Origin: Nostoc carneum NIES-2107
GTDB taxonomy: Bacteria > Cyanobacteriota > Cyanobacteriia > Cyanobacteriales > Nostocaceae
NCBI GenBank assembly: GCA_002368155.1
Contig: AP018183.1
Location: 124,001-188,000 of the forward strand
Direction of reading: 5' to 3'
DNA length: 64,000 nt
Part shown: piece after piece, positions 1 through 9,814 of the stretch
Layout: every line of letters begins with the position of its first letter
Numbering within the stretch: the first letter of the stretch is position 1
Program-made: the position numbers and the translations under genes
Notes under the pieces: generated by a model
Told to the model about the DNA's origin: nothing
The model's database searches: none
The model's input: the letters and a program-made list of their open reading frames with translations, nothing else

Positions 1-2
1 CT

Positions 3-3000
3 AATTTATGTGAAGTGATTACGGCTGGGGAACAATTACGTATCACAACAGCGATCGCACATTTGTTTAGTCAGTTGCCTAACTGTACTTTGCACAACCA
101 CTACGGCCCATCTGAAACTCATGTGGTGACAGCCTTTACCTTGACAGGTTCATCACAAGAATGGCCCGCATTGCCACCCATCGGACAACCAATTACTAAC
201 ACCCAAATTTATCTGTTGGATTCACAGTTACAGCCTGTGCCTGTTGGGATTGCTGGAGAGTTGTATGTTGGAGGTATTAGTCTAGCAAGAGGATATATCA
301 ACTGCCCTGACTTAACAGCAGAAAGATTTATTATCAGTCCTTTTGACAAGTGCGATCGCTTGTATAAAACAGGTGATTTAGCCAGGTATCTTGCTGATGG
401 CAATATCGAGTATTTAGGACGCATAGATCAGCAAGTCAAGATTCGCGGCTACCGGATTGAGCCAGGAGAAATTGAAACTGTATTTGAGCAGCATTCTCAA
501 GTACGGCAGGCAGTAGTAGTTCCTCGAAATGACATACCTGGAACACAGAGTTTAGTTGCATATATAGTTGCAGATGCGCCTGCTACTTCGGTGAGTGAAC
601 TGCGGCAATTTTTGCGATCGCAACTACCAGAGTATATGGTGCCGAGTGTGATCGTGTTACTAGACAAACTGCCATTAACTCCTAGTGGTAAAGTAGACCG
701 TCAAGTTCTGCCAGTGCCAAGCTATGGAAATAACCAGGAGAATTTTGTTGAGCCGCAAACTCCTACAGAGATAGCGTTAGCAAATATTTGGAGTGAAATT
801 CTTGGCTTAACGCAAGTAGGAATTTATGACAATTTTTTGGATTTAGGCGGACATTCACTGCTAGCTACACAAGTAATTTCCCGTATCCGCAATGCTTTGC
901 AAATTGAGTTACCTTTACATTCTCTATTTGAATCAGCCACAATAGCTGAACTTGCAAAGCTGATAGAAACAGATAGGCAACAAATACAAACTATAACGCT
1001 TCCCCCAATCCAACCAGTAAAACGCGACGCTAATTTACCCTTAGCATCCGTACAGGAACCATTGTGGTTTTTGGATCAGTTAGTACCAAACAATCCCTTC
1101 TATAATGTACCAGAAGCCTTTCACCTCAAAGGTTTGGTAAATGTTGGAGCTTTAGAACAAAGTTTCCAAGAAATAATCAACCGTCATGAAATCTTACATA
1201 CTACCTTTAAAGCTGTGGATGGGCAACCTATACAGGTAATCCATGCATCTCCAAAATTTAAACTACCTGTCATAGATTCACCTACAGATCAAAGCCAAAT
1301 CTGGGAATTAATTATCCAAGAGGCTAGACGTTGTTTTGATTTATCTAAGGATCTGATGCTGCGTGCAGCACTCTTTAAATTGAGTGAAACCGAGCATTTT
1401 CTTTTGATCAACTTGCATCATATTGTCTGTGATGGTTGGTCAATGAAAATATTGTTGCAAGAATTAGCGATTCTCTATACTGCCTTCGCATCAGAACAGA
1501 CTTCTCCCCTGTTAGATTTAACGATTCAGTATGCTGATTTTGCGGTCTGGCAACGACAGTGGTTGCAAGGTGATATCCGAGAACGTCAGCTTGCCTATTG
1601 GCAAAAGCAGTTAAACAGTCTACCACCTATACTGCCATTACCAACAGACTTCCCTCGACCGTCAGTGTCAACCTATCGAGGGGCGCGGCATTTCCTGAAT
1701 TTATCTGCATCTTTAAGCACAGAACTGAAGGAATTGAGCCGTCAAGAAGGAGTTACCTTCTTTATGACACTACTGGCCGCCTTCCAAACACTACTATTTC
1801 ATTACACTGGACAAGAAGATATTGCTATTGGCTCGCTCGTTGGTAATCGCCCTCACCCTGAATTAGAAAAGATGTTGGGGTTCTTTGCTAACACTATCGT
1901 ACTCCGAACAGACTTGTCAGGTTTACCTAGTTTTCGGCAGTTGTTACAGCGAGTCCGAGAGATGACTTTAGGAGCTTATGCTCATCAGGACTTACCATTT
2001 GAAGAACTGGTGCAGGCATTACAACCCGATCGCGAACTCAATCAAAATCCACTTGTGCAAGTTGTATTTAATTTGCAAAATACACCAACATCTACTTGGC
2101 AAGTGCCGGGTTTGTTGTTAACTCACCTGCCCCTTGATAATAAAACTGTCAAATTTGATTTGTTTTTGGAATTGACTGAAACGCCCACTGGTATATTAGG
2201 TTACTTCGAGTATAGTACCGACTTGTTTGCAGCAACGACGATCGCTCGTATGGCTGCACATTTCCAAAAACTACTGGAGGACATCGTTGCTAATCCCGAT
2301 GAACAGGTTGATAGATACTGTTTGCTCACCATAGCCGAGAAACAACAACTGCATACATGGAATCAGACTCAAAGCGATTTTCCTCAAGAATGTATTCACC
2401 AATTGTTTGAAGCGCAAGTAGCAAGAACACCGAACGCGATCGCCATTGAATTTGCCGGACAGCACTTAACTTACCGAGAATTAAATCAGCAAGCAAATCA
2501 AGTAGCAAATTATTTGCAAACCCTTGGTGTAAAACCAGATGTTCTTGTCGGTATTTGCATTGAGCGATCACTCCAGATGGCGATCACTCTTTTAGGAATT
2601 CTCAAAGCGGGTGGAGCTTATGTGCCATTAGACCCAGCTTATCCCCAAGAACGTTTAGCATTTATGCTCAACAACTCCCAAGCTTCAGTACTATTGGCAC
2701 AGCAGAATCTAATTGAAAAACTACCAAGGCATGACACACTGGTAGTTGACATAAACTCTCAATGGGAAGCAATTGCCCAAAATCCGACAACCAATCCCCA
2801 AAGCGAAGTTACACCCGACAACTTAGCCTACGTCATTTACACCTCTGGTTCTACTGGTAAACCCAAGGGTGTAGCAATGCCACACCGTCCCCTTGTCAAC
2901 TTAATTACTTGGCAATGGCAAAATTCCACAGTTGGTTTTAATGCTAAAACACTTCAATATACTCCGATTAGTTTTGATGTCTCCTTCCAAGAAATCTTTG

Positions 3001-5513
3001 CTACCTTGACTACAGGTGGCACACTCGTTCTAATTTCCGAACAAACTCGGCGTGACCCCACAAGTCTGTTGCGATTTCTCAACCAAGCAAGGATTGAGAG
3101 GCTATTTCTACCGTTTGTGGCACTACAACAGTTAGCACAAACAGTACAAATGCAAAGCATCATACCTAGTAGTTTGCGTGAGGTAATTACTGCTGGCGAA
3201 CAATTACGCATTACCACAGCAATTGCACATTTGTTTAATCACTTACCTAACTGTAGTTTGCATAACTACTACGGCCCATCTGAAACTCATGTGGTGACAG
3301 CCCTTTCCTTGACTGGTTCGCCGCCAGATTGGCCAGCATTGCCACCGATTGGACGACCAATTACTAACACACAAATATATCTACTAGATTCACACCTACA
3401 ACCTGTGCCTGTTGGGGTTGCTGGTGAGTTATATGTTGGTGGTGTTAGTTTGGCAAGAGAATATTTTAACTCTCCTGAATTGACAGCACAGAGATTTATT
3501 GTCAGTCCTTTTGATGGGAGCGATCGCTTGTATAAGACAGGTGATTTAGCCAGATATCTTGCAGATGGCAATATTGAGTATTTGGGACGCATAGATCAAC
3601 AAGTCAAGATTCGCGGCTATCGTATTGAGCTAGGAGACATAGAAGCCGCACTTAGTCAATATCCTGCCGTTAAGGAAACAGTTGTTATAGACCGTGAGGA
3701 TCGGCCTGGTGAAAAGTGCTTAGTTGCCTATCTTTGTCTGAAGCCACAAGAGTCTGAAGATACTTCTTCAGCTTCATCGCACATTGAACTACAACAGTAT
3801 TCTCTCCCTGAAATAACCACTCAAAACAAACTTGGCGATCATCCTGTTCAAGACGAACAGACAGTTAACCTTTCCAATCTGATACCCCAACTTCGTGCTT
3901 TTCTCAAACAGAAACTACCTGAGTACATGATTCCTACTGGTTTTGTCGTGATGGAAGCTTTACCAATTACGCCTAGCGGCAAGGTCAATCGCCGGTCGTT
4001 ACCTGCGCCAAACCGACTTAGACCCGAACTACAAGAAACTTTTGTTGCACCTCGTAACGATGTTGAACAGCAATTAGCTGTAGTCGCAACTCAAATTTTG
4101 GGACTCGAAAAAGTTGGAATTTATGACAACTTCTTTGAATTGGGAGGGCACTCTTTATTATTAGCTCGGATGCTTTTCATGATCCAAAAGACATTCCAGA
4201 TAAAGTTATCCCTGCAAAATATCTTCATAGCTCCTAGTATTGCAGAATTAGCTGAAATCATTGCAACAATCAAAGCCGGAGATGATGCAGCATCAATTAT
4301 TTATCCTATCCTCGATTTAGAAGCTGAAGCTATTTTAGATCCAACAATTAATTCTCAAACTGCATCGCTTGATTTAGCTTTTGAGCCAACCAACGTTTTA
4401 TTAACTGGTGCAACAGGCTTTTTAGGAGCTTTCTTGCTTCACGAATTACTTGAGCAAACCCAGACTCAGGTTTATTGCTTGGTGAGGGCTAGTGATGTTG
4501 AAGAAGGTAACGAACGCATCAAGAACATCCTGAAATCTTACAAGCTTTGGCAGCAAAATAGAAGCTCCAGAATTATTCCCGTAATTGGCGATATCTCGCT
4601 ACCACTGCTGGGGTTGTCGTCTGAACAGTTTCAAACTTTGGCACAGACTATCGATATTATCTACCACAACGGTGCATTAGTTAACTTTGTGTATCCATAC
4701 TCTGCGCTCAAAGCCGCGAACGTTTTAGGTACACAAGAAATTCTCAGATTGGCAAGCCAAACAAAGATTAAACCCGTTCATTTTGTCTCTACTGTTGGCG
4801 TTTTTTCACCAATTGCCTATCCTGAAACCCAAGTTATTTTAGAACAGCCAGCCGATCGCCCACATAGTCTCTACGGTTATACCCAAAGCAAATGGGTGGC
4901 AGAAAAATTAGTTACACTTGCTCATGAGCGAGGAATTCCCACAGCTATCTATCGTCCCAGTTGGATAGAAGGACACAGCCAAACAGGAATTTGTAACCGT
5001 TCTGACTTTTTACGCAGTCTGATTAAAGGCTGTATTCAACTGGGGTTCGCACCTGATTGGAATATGCCAATAGATATTGTTCCCGTTGATTATATTAGCC
5101 AAGCGCTCATCCAGTTATCAAAACCAAAATCACTGAATCAGAGAATATTTCACATCTCTAATCCTCAATCTATCTCATGGCATCAGCTTGTGAACTGGAT
5201 GCAGAATTTTGGCTATTCAATTGAACAAATTTCTTTTCAAGATTGGCTCTCTAAAGTCGATTTTTTTCTCCCGAATATGCCAGAGAATGCTTTATTTCCC
5301 TTCTTATCTTTCTTATTTGAAAAGCTGTCGGAGCAGCAACAGTCAATTCCCGAAATTTATTTTCAACCAAAATCTCTACAATTTGATAGCTCCAATACAT
5401 TTACTGAGTTAGCAGGTAGTAATATTACTTGTCCACCTGTGAACGATAAACTGCTGAATACTTACTTTTCATACTTTATTCACTCTGGTTTTTTGAAGCC
5501 TCCTCTCCAATAG
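3..5513 (+). CDS. Nonribosomal peptide synthetase, 3' part (A-PCP-C-A-PCP-reductase)
   Basis: The reading frame is open to the left edge, so the true start lies upstream. Residues below count from the GTG at 15. Order: partial adenylation domain (1 to ~235); carrier protein with the GGHSLL phosphopantetheine serine near 280; condensation domain with HHIVCDGW near 467; a complete adenylation domain (YTSGSTGKPKG near 941, core lysine in TPSGK); a second carrier with GGHSLL near 1376; and a C-terminal thioester reductase with Rossmann motif LLTGATGFLG near 1460 and YxxxK-type YGYTQSK near 1618. The enzyme adds two residues and releases the chain reductively as an aldehyde or alcohol. The two A domains are almost the same in their shared part. 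The second reads DVQ...I.A.Y.VV at the specificity positions, close to published proline codes (inference). No product is assigned. Confidence 0.95.
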   Translation, partial: NLCEVITAGEQLRITTAIAHLFSQLPNCTLHNHYGPSETHVVTAFTLTGSSQEWPALPPIGQPITNTQIYLLDSQLQPVPVGIAGELYVGGISLARGYINCPDLTAERFIISPFDKCDRLYKTGDLARYLADGNIEYLGRIDQQVKIRGYRIEPGEIETVFEQHSQVRQAVVVPRNDIPGTQSLVAYIVADAPATSVSELRQFLRSQLPEYMVPSVIVLLDKLPLTPSGKVDRQVLPVPSYGNNQENFVEPQTPTEIALANIWSEILGLTQVGIYDNFLDLGGHSLLATQVISRIRNALQIELPLHSLFESATIAELAKLIETDRQQIQTITLPPIQPVKRDANLPLASVQEPLWFLDQLVPNNPFYNVPEAFHLKGLVNVGALEQSFQEIINRHEILHTTFKAVDGQPIQVIHASPKFKLPVIDSPTDQSQIWELIIQEARRCFDLSKDLMLRAALFKLSETEHFLLINLHHIVCDGWSMKILLQELAILYTAFASEQTSPLLDLTIQYADFAVWQRQWLQGDIRERQLAYWQKQLNSLPPILPLPTDFPRPSVSTYRGARHFLNLSASLSTELKELSRQEGVTFFMTLLAAFQTLLFHYTGQEDIAIGSLVGNRPHPELEKMLGFFANTIVLRTDLSGLPSFRQLLQRVREMTLGAYAHQDLPFEELVQALQPDRELNQNPLVQVVFNLQNTPTSTWQVPGLLLTHLPLDNKTVKFDLFLELTETPTGILGYFEYSTDLFAATTIARMAAHFQKLLEDIVANPDEQVDRYCLLTIAEKQQLHTWNQTQSDFPQECIHQLFEAQVARTPNAIAIEFAGQHLTYRELNQQANQVANYLQTLGVKPDVLVGICIERSLQMAITLLGILKAGGAYVPLDPAYPQERLAFMLNNSQASVLLAQQNLIEKLPRHDTLVVDINSQWEAIAQNPTTNPQSEVTPDNLAYVIYTSGSTGKPKGVAMPHRPLVNLITWQWQNSTVGFNAKTLQYTPISFDVSFQEIFATLTTGGTLVLISEQTRRDPTSLLRFLNQARIERLFLPFVALQQLAQTVQMQSIIPSSLREVITAGEQLRITTAIAHLFNHLPNCSLHNYYGPSETHVVTALSLTGSPPDWPALPPIGRPITNTQIYLLDSHLQPVPVGVAGELYVGGVSLAREYFNSPELTAQRFIVSPFDGSDRLYKTGDLARYLADGNIEYLGRIDQQVKIRGYRIELGDIEAALSQYPAVKETVVIDREDRPGEKCLVAYLCLKPQESEDTSSASSHIELQQYSLPEITTQNKLGDHPVQDEQTVNLSNLIPQLRAFLKQKLPEYMIPTGFVVMEALPITPSGKVNRRSLPAPNRLRPELQETFVAPRNDVEQQLAVVATQILGLEKVGIYDNFFELGGHSLLLARMLFMIQKTFQIKLSLQNIFIAPSIAELAEIIATIKAGDDAASIIYPILDLEAEAILDPTINSQTASLDLAFEPTNVLLTGATGFLGAFLLHELLEQTQTQVYCLVRASDVEEGNERIKNILKSYKLWQQNRSSRIIPVIGDISLPLLGLSSEQFQTLAQTIDIIYHNGALVNFVYPYSALKAANVLGTQEILRLASQTKIKPVHFVSTVGVFSPIAYPETQVILEQPADRPHSLYGYTQSKWVAEKLVTLAHERGIPTAIYRPSWIEGHSQTGICNRSDFLRSLIKGCIQLGFAPDWNMPIDIVPVDYISQALIQLSKPKSLNQRIFHISNPQSISWHQLVNWMQNFGYSIEQISFQDWLSKVDFFLPNMPENALFPFLSFLFEKLSEQQQSIPEIYFQPKSLQFDSSNTFTELAGSNITCPPVNDKLLNTYFSYFIHSGFLKPPLQ

Positions 5514-5549
5514 TGTCGATTAACAGATTATATGTCGGCTTAACAGATT
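5514..5549. repeat. Two imperfect direct repeats after the NRPS stop
   Basis: TGTCGATTAACAGATT at 5514-5529 is followed after 3 bp by TGTCGGCTTAACAGATT at 5533-5549. They directly follow the NRPS stop codon. No function is evident. Confidence 0.4.
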
Positions 5550-5579
5550 GATGTAATCGAAAGAGAAAACCTTACATCT

Positions 5580-5674
5580 TATAGCCTTTCCTAAGCTACT
5601 GAGGTACACCCAAATCTTGTGGGACAAGGTTATCAGCTTTGAAAATGTACTTCACCAGATTGGGAAATGCTATA
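5580..5674 (-). mobile_element. 95-bp MITE-like element, copy 1
   Basis: The element is bounded by TATAGCCTTTCC and, on the other strand, TATAGCATTTCC, a 12-bp terminal inverted repeat with one mismatch. The similarity continues imperfectly for about 30 bp, so the element can fold into a long hairpin, with CTTGT/ACAAG near its centre. An exact copy in inverse orientation lies at 63763-63857. It has no coding capacity. The first tandem IS701 element sits at its right edge, where the ATAT target repeat overlaps the last bases. The TA-rich tips suggest a TA-targeting transposase such as the IS630/Tc1 group, which is inference. Confidence 0.75.
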
Positions 5675-5675
5675 T

Positions 5676-7124
5676 CCCTCTTCTGTCACTTTCCGGGTAT
5701 TCTAAATAAAAGGATGAACAGAAAAAACCCTGAAAGGTAAGTAGGGCAATGGATGTAGAATTACAAATCCTCAAACATTTACGTCGAGATGCTCACCCAA
5801 CAGTTACGCTCATAGATGAATATTGTGCAGAGTATAAAGACGTATTTAAAGAAGTCAGGAATTATGAGTGCTTCAAATATTTACACATGGGGATAACATC
5901 AACTATAAAACGAAAATCGTTACCAGAGATAGCAAAGGTAGTGAGCATAAATTCGGCCCAATCATTACACCATTTCTTAGCCAATTCAAATTGGTCAGTC
6001 AAGAAATTAAAAGAACGAAGATTAAATAAGTTAAAGAAACAATTAGATGGTCGGGCAATTACATTAGTAATAGATGAAACAGGAGATAGGAAAAAAGGTA
6101 AAAAGACTGATTATGTAGCTAGACAATATTTAGGAAGCGTGGGTAAAGTAGATAATGGAATAGTTTCAGTCAATGCTTATGGAGTTTATGCTAATATAAC
6201 TTTTCCATTAATCGTCAAAATATTTAAACCAAAAGGAACATTAAAAGAGTCAGATAAATATAAAACTAAAATAGAGTTAGCATCAGAGATAATTACAGAA
6301 TTAATGGAGGCAGGGTTCAATATTGAATTAGTACTAGCTGATAGTTTGTATGGTGAAAGTAGTGAATTTATTAGAAAAGTAGCTGAATATAAATTAGGTT
6401 ATGTAGTATCAATTAGAAGTAATCATGGAGTCTGGTTGCCAGCAGGACAAAGCGTTAGGGCAAATAAGTGGTGTAAATTTGAGAGAACATTTAGTAATCA
6501 AAAATCAGAAACAAGATATATTAGGGAAATAATTTATGGGAAAAAAAGAGCCATAACTTACTGGGAAATAACTACTGACCCAGAAACCATGCCCGAAAAT
6601 TCTACCTCCTTTGTGATGACGAATCTGCAAGGTAATCTCAAGAAAATCTTAGGTGACTTATATGGATTAAGAACCTGGGTTGAATATGGGTTTCGACAGT
6701 GTAAACAGGAACTAGGTTGGACAGATTACCGTTTTACTAATTTCCAACATATTGAGAGGTGGTGGGAGATTATTTTTTGTGTTTACACATTGATTAGTTT
6801 AAATTCTCCAGTCTTCTTAAGCTTAAATCAATCTCGTAAACTTGAGACTGAGGTACAAGAAAATAGTGAGGTGGATTTTTCCAAGCATCCGCAATGGAAC
6901 CATGAATCTGGATGGAAGAATACTTTAAATAATCTGCGTCTCATTATCCAACCACTTTTATTATTTTGGTTAATTTATCCCTGGTTAAGTATTTTCCCTA
7001 ATTCACATTTGTTACTGGGATTCAATCATTTAATTGCTGCAATGAATCAATTTAAACCCTGTTATGCTTCTGGATGATTTAGCTTCTTTACTAATTGGTT
7101 ATTCCGGAAAGTGACAGAAGAGGG
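5676..7124 (+). mobile_element. IS701-family insertion sequence, copy A
   Basis: The element is 1449 bp and begins CCCTCTTCTGTCACTTTCC with the reverse complement at its right end, an inverted repeat of about 21 bp. It is bounded by ATAT at 5672-5675 and ATAT at 7125-7128, which fits a 4-bp target duplication. The right ATAT is also the left boundary of the second copy, so the two elements form a head-to-tail tandem with one shared 4-bp junction. Confidence 0.9.
5749..7077 (+). CDS. IS701-family transposase (copy A)
   Basis: The product is a 442-residue DDE transposase of the IS701 family, which was first described in a filamentous cyanobacterium. The catalytic triad is readable as D109 in LVIDETGDRKKGKKTDY, D198 in LADSLYGES and E312 in WVEYGFRQCKQELGW. 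The frame fills most of the 1449-bp element and has an ordinary full length, so the gene appears intact. It differs from the neighbouring copy B at scattered residues throughout (roughly 94 percent identical by eye), so the tandem pair is not a fresh duplication of one element. Confidence 0.95.
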   Translation: MDVELQILKHLRRDAHPTVTLIDEYCAEYKDVFKEVRNYECFKYLHMGITSTIKRKSLPEIAKVVSINSAQSLHHFLANSNWSVKKLKERRLNKLKKQLDGRAITLVIDETGDRKKGKKTDYVARQYLGSVGKVDNGIVSVNAYGVYANITFPLIVKIFKPKGTLKESDKYKTKIELASEIITELMEAGFNIELVLADSLYGESSEFIRKVAEYKLGYVVSIRSNHGVWLPAGQSVRANKWCKFERTFSNQKSETRYIREIIYGKKRAITYWEITTDPETMPENSTSFVMTNLQGNLKKILGDLYGLRTWVEYGFRQCKQELGWTDYRFTNFQHIERWWEIIFCVYTLISLNSPVFLSLNQSRKLETEVQENSEVDFSKHPQWNHESGWKNTLNNLRLIIQPLLLFWLIYPWLSIFPNSHLLLGFNHLIAAMNQFKPCYASG

Positions 7125-7128
7125 ATAT

Positions 7129-8577
7129 CCCTCTTCTGTCACTTTCCGAGTATTCTGAATAAAAGGATGAAAAGAAAAAACTCTGGAAGGTAAGCAGGGC
7201 AATGGATGTAGAATTACAAATCCTGAAACATTTGGCAAGAGATCCTCATCCAACAGTTGGCATCATAGATGAATATTGTGCAGAGTATAAAGACTTATTT
7301 AAAGAAGTAAGAAATTATGAGTGCTTCAAATATTTACACTTGGGAATCATCTCAACGATAAAAAGGAAGTCATTACCAGAGATAGCGAAGGTAGTGAGTA
7401 TAAAGTCGCCACAATCATTACACCATTTCTTATCAAATTCAGATTGGTCAGTAGATAAATTCAAGCAAAGAAGATTAAATAAATTGAAAAAACAATTAGA
7501 TGGTCGGGCAATTACATTAGTAATAGATGAAACAGGAGATAGAAAAAAAGGTAAAAAGACAGATTATGTAGCTAGACAATATTTAGGCAGCGTAGGAAAA
7601 GTAGATAATGGGATAGTTTCAGTCAACGCCTATGGAGTTTACGATAACATAACTTTTCCATTAATCTTCAGGGTATTTAAACCAAAAGGAACATTAAAGG
7701 AGTCAGATAAATATAAAACTAAAATAGAGTTAGCATCAGAGATAATCACAGAATTAATGGAATCAGGGTTCAATATTGAATTAGTACTGGCTGATAGTTT
7801 GTATGGTGAAAGTAGTCAATTTATTAGAAAAATAGGTGAATATAAATTAGGTTATGTAGTGTCCATTAGAAGTAATCATGGAGTCTGGTTACCAGCAGGG
7901 CAAAGCGTTAGGGCAAATAAGTGGTGTAAATTCGAGAGAACATTTAGTAATCAAAAATCAGAGACAAGATATATTAGGGAAATAATTTATGGTAAAAAAA
8001 GAGCCGTAACTTACTGGGAAATAACTACTGAACCAGAAACTATGCCAGAAAATTCTACTTCCTTTGTGATGACGAATCTGCAAGGTAATCTCAAGAAAAT
8101 CTTAGGTGACTTATATGGATTAAGAACCTGGGTTGAATATGGATTTCGACAATGTAAACAGGAACTAGGCTGGACAGATTACCGTTTCACTAATTACCAA
8201 CATATTGAAAGATGGTGGGAGATTATTTTTAGTGTTTATACGATGATTAGTTTAAATTCTCCAGTTTTCTTAAGCTTAAATCAATCTTGTCAACTTCCGC
8301 CTGAGGTACAAGAAAATAGTGATGTAGATTTTTCTAATCATCCACAATGGAACCACGAATCTGGATGGAAGAATACTTTAAATAATCTGCGTCTCATTAT
8401 CCAACCACTTTTACTATTTTGGTTAATTTATCCCTGGTTAAGTATTTTCCCGAATTCACATTTGTTACTGGGATTCAATCATTTAATTGCGGCAATGAAT
8501 CAATTTAAACCCTGTTATGCTTCTGGATGATTTAGCTTTTTTACTATTTGCTTACTCCGGAGAGTGACAGAAGAGGG
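7129..8577 (+). mobile_element. IS701-family insertion sequence, copy B
   Basis: The element is 1449 bp and has the same termini as copy A. The right inverted repeat differs slightly (GGAGAGTGACAGAAGAGGG). The flanks are ATAT at 7125-7128 and ATAT at 8578-8581. Confidence 0.9.
7202..8530 (+). CDS. IS701-family transposase (copy B)
   Basis: The product is a 442-residue transposase with the same DDE residues as copy A (VIDETGD, LADSLYG, WVEYGF). It is full length and uninterrupted. Most differences from copy A lie in the first 90 residues and in a loop near 385-395 (SCQLPPEVQENSDV in B). The divergence shows that a related but different element arrived beside copy A at the ATAT junction, or that an old tandem has drifted. 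Confidence 0.95.
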   Translation: MDVELQILKHLARDPHPTVGIIDEYCAEYKDLFKEVRNYECFKYLHLGIISTIKRKSLPEIAKVVSIKSPQSLHHFLSNSDWSVDKFKQRRLNKLKKQLDGRAITLVIDETGDRKKGKKTDYVARQYLGSVGKVDNGIVSVNAYGVYDNITFPLIFRVFKPKGTLKESDKYKTKIELASEIITELMESGFNIELVLADSLYGESSQFIRKIGEYKLGYVVSIRSNHGVWLPAGQSVRANKWCKFERTFSNQKSETRYIREIIYGKKRAVTYWEITTEPETMPENSTSFVMTNLQGNLKKILGDLYGLRTWVEYGFRQCKQELGWTDYRFTNYQHIERWWEIIFSVYTMISLNSPVFLSLNQSCQLPPEVQENSDVDFSNHPQWNHESGWKNTLNNLRLIIQPLLLFWLIYPWLSIFPNSHLLLGFNHLIAAMNQFKPCYASG

Positions 8578-8722
8578 ATATTGTTTTCAATTAATATTAG
8601 ATGTTAGATGCGAGTTGCGCGCCAGCGGATAATTGTTCCCTAAAGGTGATAATAATTGGTACGCCGCGCAGGTCTACGTCCAGACACATTGATTATTTTT
8701 GAGTTGTAATTTCCTCAGCTAA

Positions 8723-9658
8723 TTATGAGCAGTAGCTCTCAGACACCTCTAATAGCTGTGCTTGCCAAGTAGTTCCAAACTGATTGAAAACTTCTAAAAA
8801 CTTAGCATGGCTAACTCCAGAGCCAATGAACGTCCATTTATAAGACTGTTCTTGAATGGCTATAATTTCTTGCTGCTCAGCTGTGGTGAAGGTGCGACTT
8901 GTAGCTATGGCAAGACTTTCTAAATCCAGTTTCACTTGCATCATTAAACCACCGTTGAGGAACTCGATTAATTTGAAGAAATCATCTAGCCCAGCTGTTA
9001 TTTCGTAAGGTTCCAACTCTTTTACCAATTGCTCCAGCATTAAGGTGTCCAGAGTGGTGTGCTGGGCTTCTTCTAGCCAGTGATTCCGTAGCAGGCTGCA
9101 AAACTGTGGGTCTAAACTTTCGCTCTTGTTATCACGGATACTAGCAAGGTAGTGATATTGGGTCATCCACTCAATGTAGAGAATAATCAACAATACACCC
9201 AAAGGACGATGACCAAGCACAGCATTAGCAATATCCCGTATTGGGCCGATACATCCACAGTGGCTATCAAAACCGATTTCAAACTCTTCAGCAAAGCGGC
9301 GGAACAAGCGAATATGCTTACTTTCTTCTTCGGCAAAGTGAAGCAGGGCTTGTGTGGCAACAATATTTTCTAGTCCTGTCGTCTTCACATGATTAATCAC
9401 ACAGGGAACGATGAACTCTTCTACCAGACCAAATATGTGCAAATAACTATGGCCACGAATTTGGTTGAGAATTAGTTTTTCTGCTTTATTCAAGCAGGAA
9501 ATTTGATTTACTTGCGCCAAAGCTTCTGGTAAAAATCGCTTAGTGAAATCGAGGCGTTTGTCGCCACCGATAATGTCTTCAATCTTCCAGTTAACCTTGG
9601 TTGCACGGAGAAGGGATTGTTCGTAAGCTTGATTGGTAATGGGTACAGTGGTAGTCAT
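8723..9658 (-). CDS. Ferritin-like diiron oxygenase, AurF-like
   Basis: This is a protein of about 311 residues if it starts at the ATG at 9658 (MTTTVPIT). The frame is open up to 9763, but the extra residues look non-coding. Helical segments carry putative diiron ligands in HFAEEESKHIRLF and WLEEAQHTTLD, the paired E..EExxH pattern of ferritin-like oxygenases. The nearest family I can name is the AurF-type p-aminobenzoate N-oxygenases (PF11583), which oxidise amines. The substrate here cannot be read from sequence. It lies downstream of, and on the same strand as, an OsmC-like gene with about 156 bp between them. The downstream tandem IS pair separates both genes from the NRPS, so a tailoring role is possible but unproven. 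Confidence 0.6.
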   Translation of the reverse strand: MTTTVPITNQAYEQSLLRATKVNWKIEDIIGGDKRLDFTKRFLPEALAQVNQISCLNKAEKLILNQIRGHSYLHIFGLVEEFIVPCVINHVKTTGLENIVATQALLHFAEEESKHIRLFRRFAEEFEIGFDSHCGCIGPIRDIANAVLGHRPLGVLLIILYIEWMTQYHYLASIRDNKSESLDPQFCSLLRNHWLEEAQHTTLDTLMLEQLVKELEPYEITAGLDDFFKLIEFLNGGLMMQVKLDLESLAIATSRTFTTAEQQEIIAIQEQSYKWTFIGSGVSHAKFLEVFNQFGTTWQAQLLEVSESYCS

Positions 9659-9814
9659 GGTTACTTTTATGTAAATGCTTTGTGGATAGATAGTGTGGCG
9701 ATTGAGCAATGGGTAGGATACCAGAAGATGGTTGCACGACCCATTGCTAAAAATAATTGACAATCAAGAAAATTTAGATATATTCAGTACTTTGCTATCT
9801 AAATAAAGCTCTGC

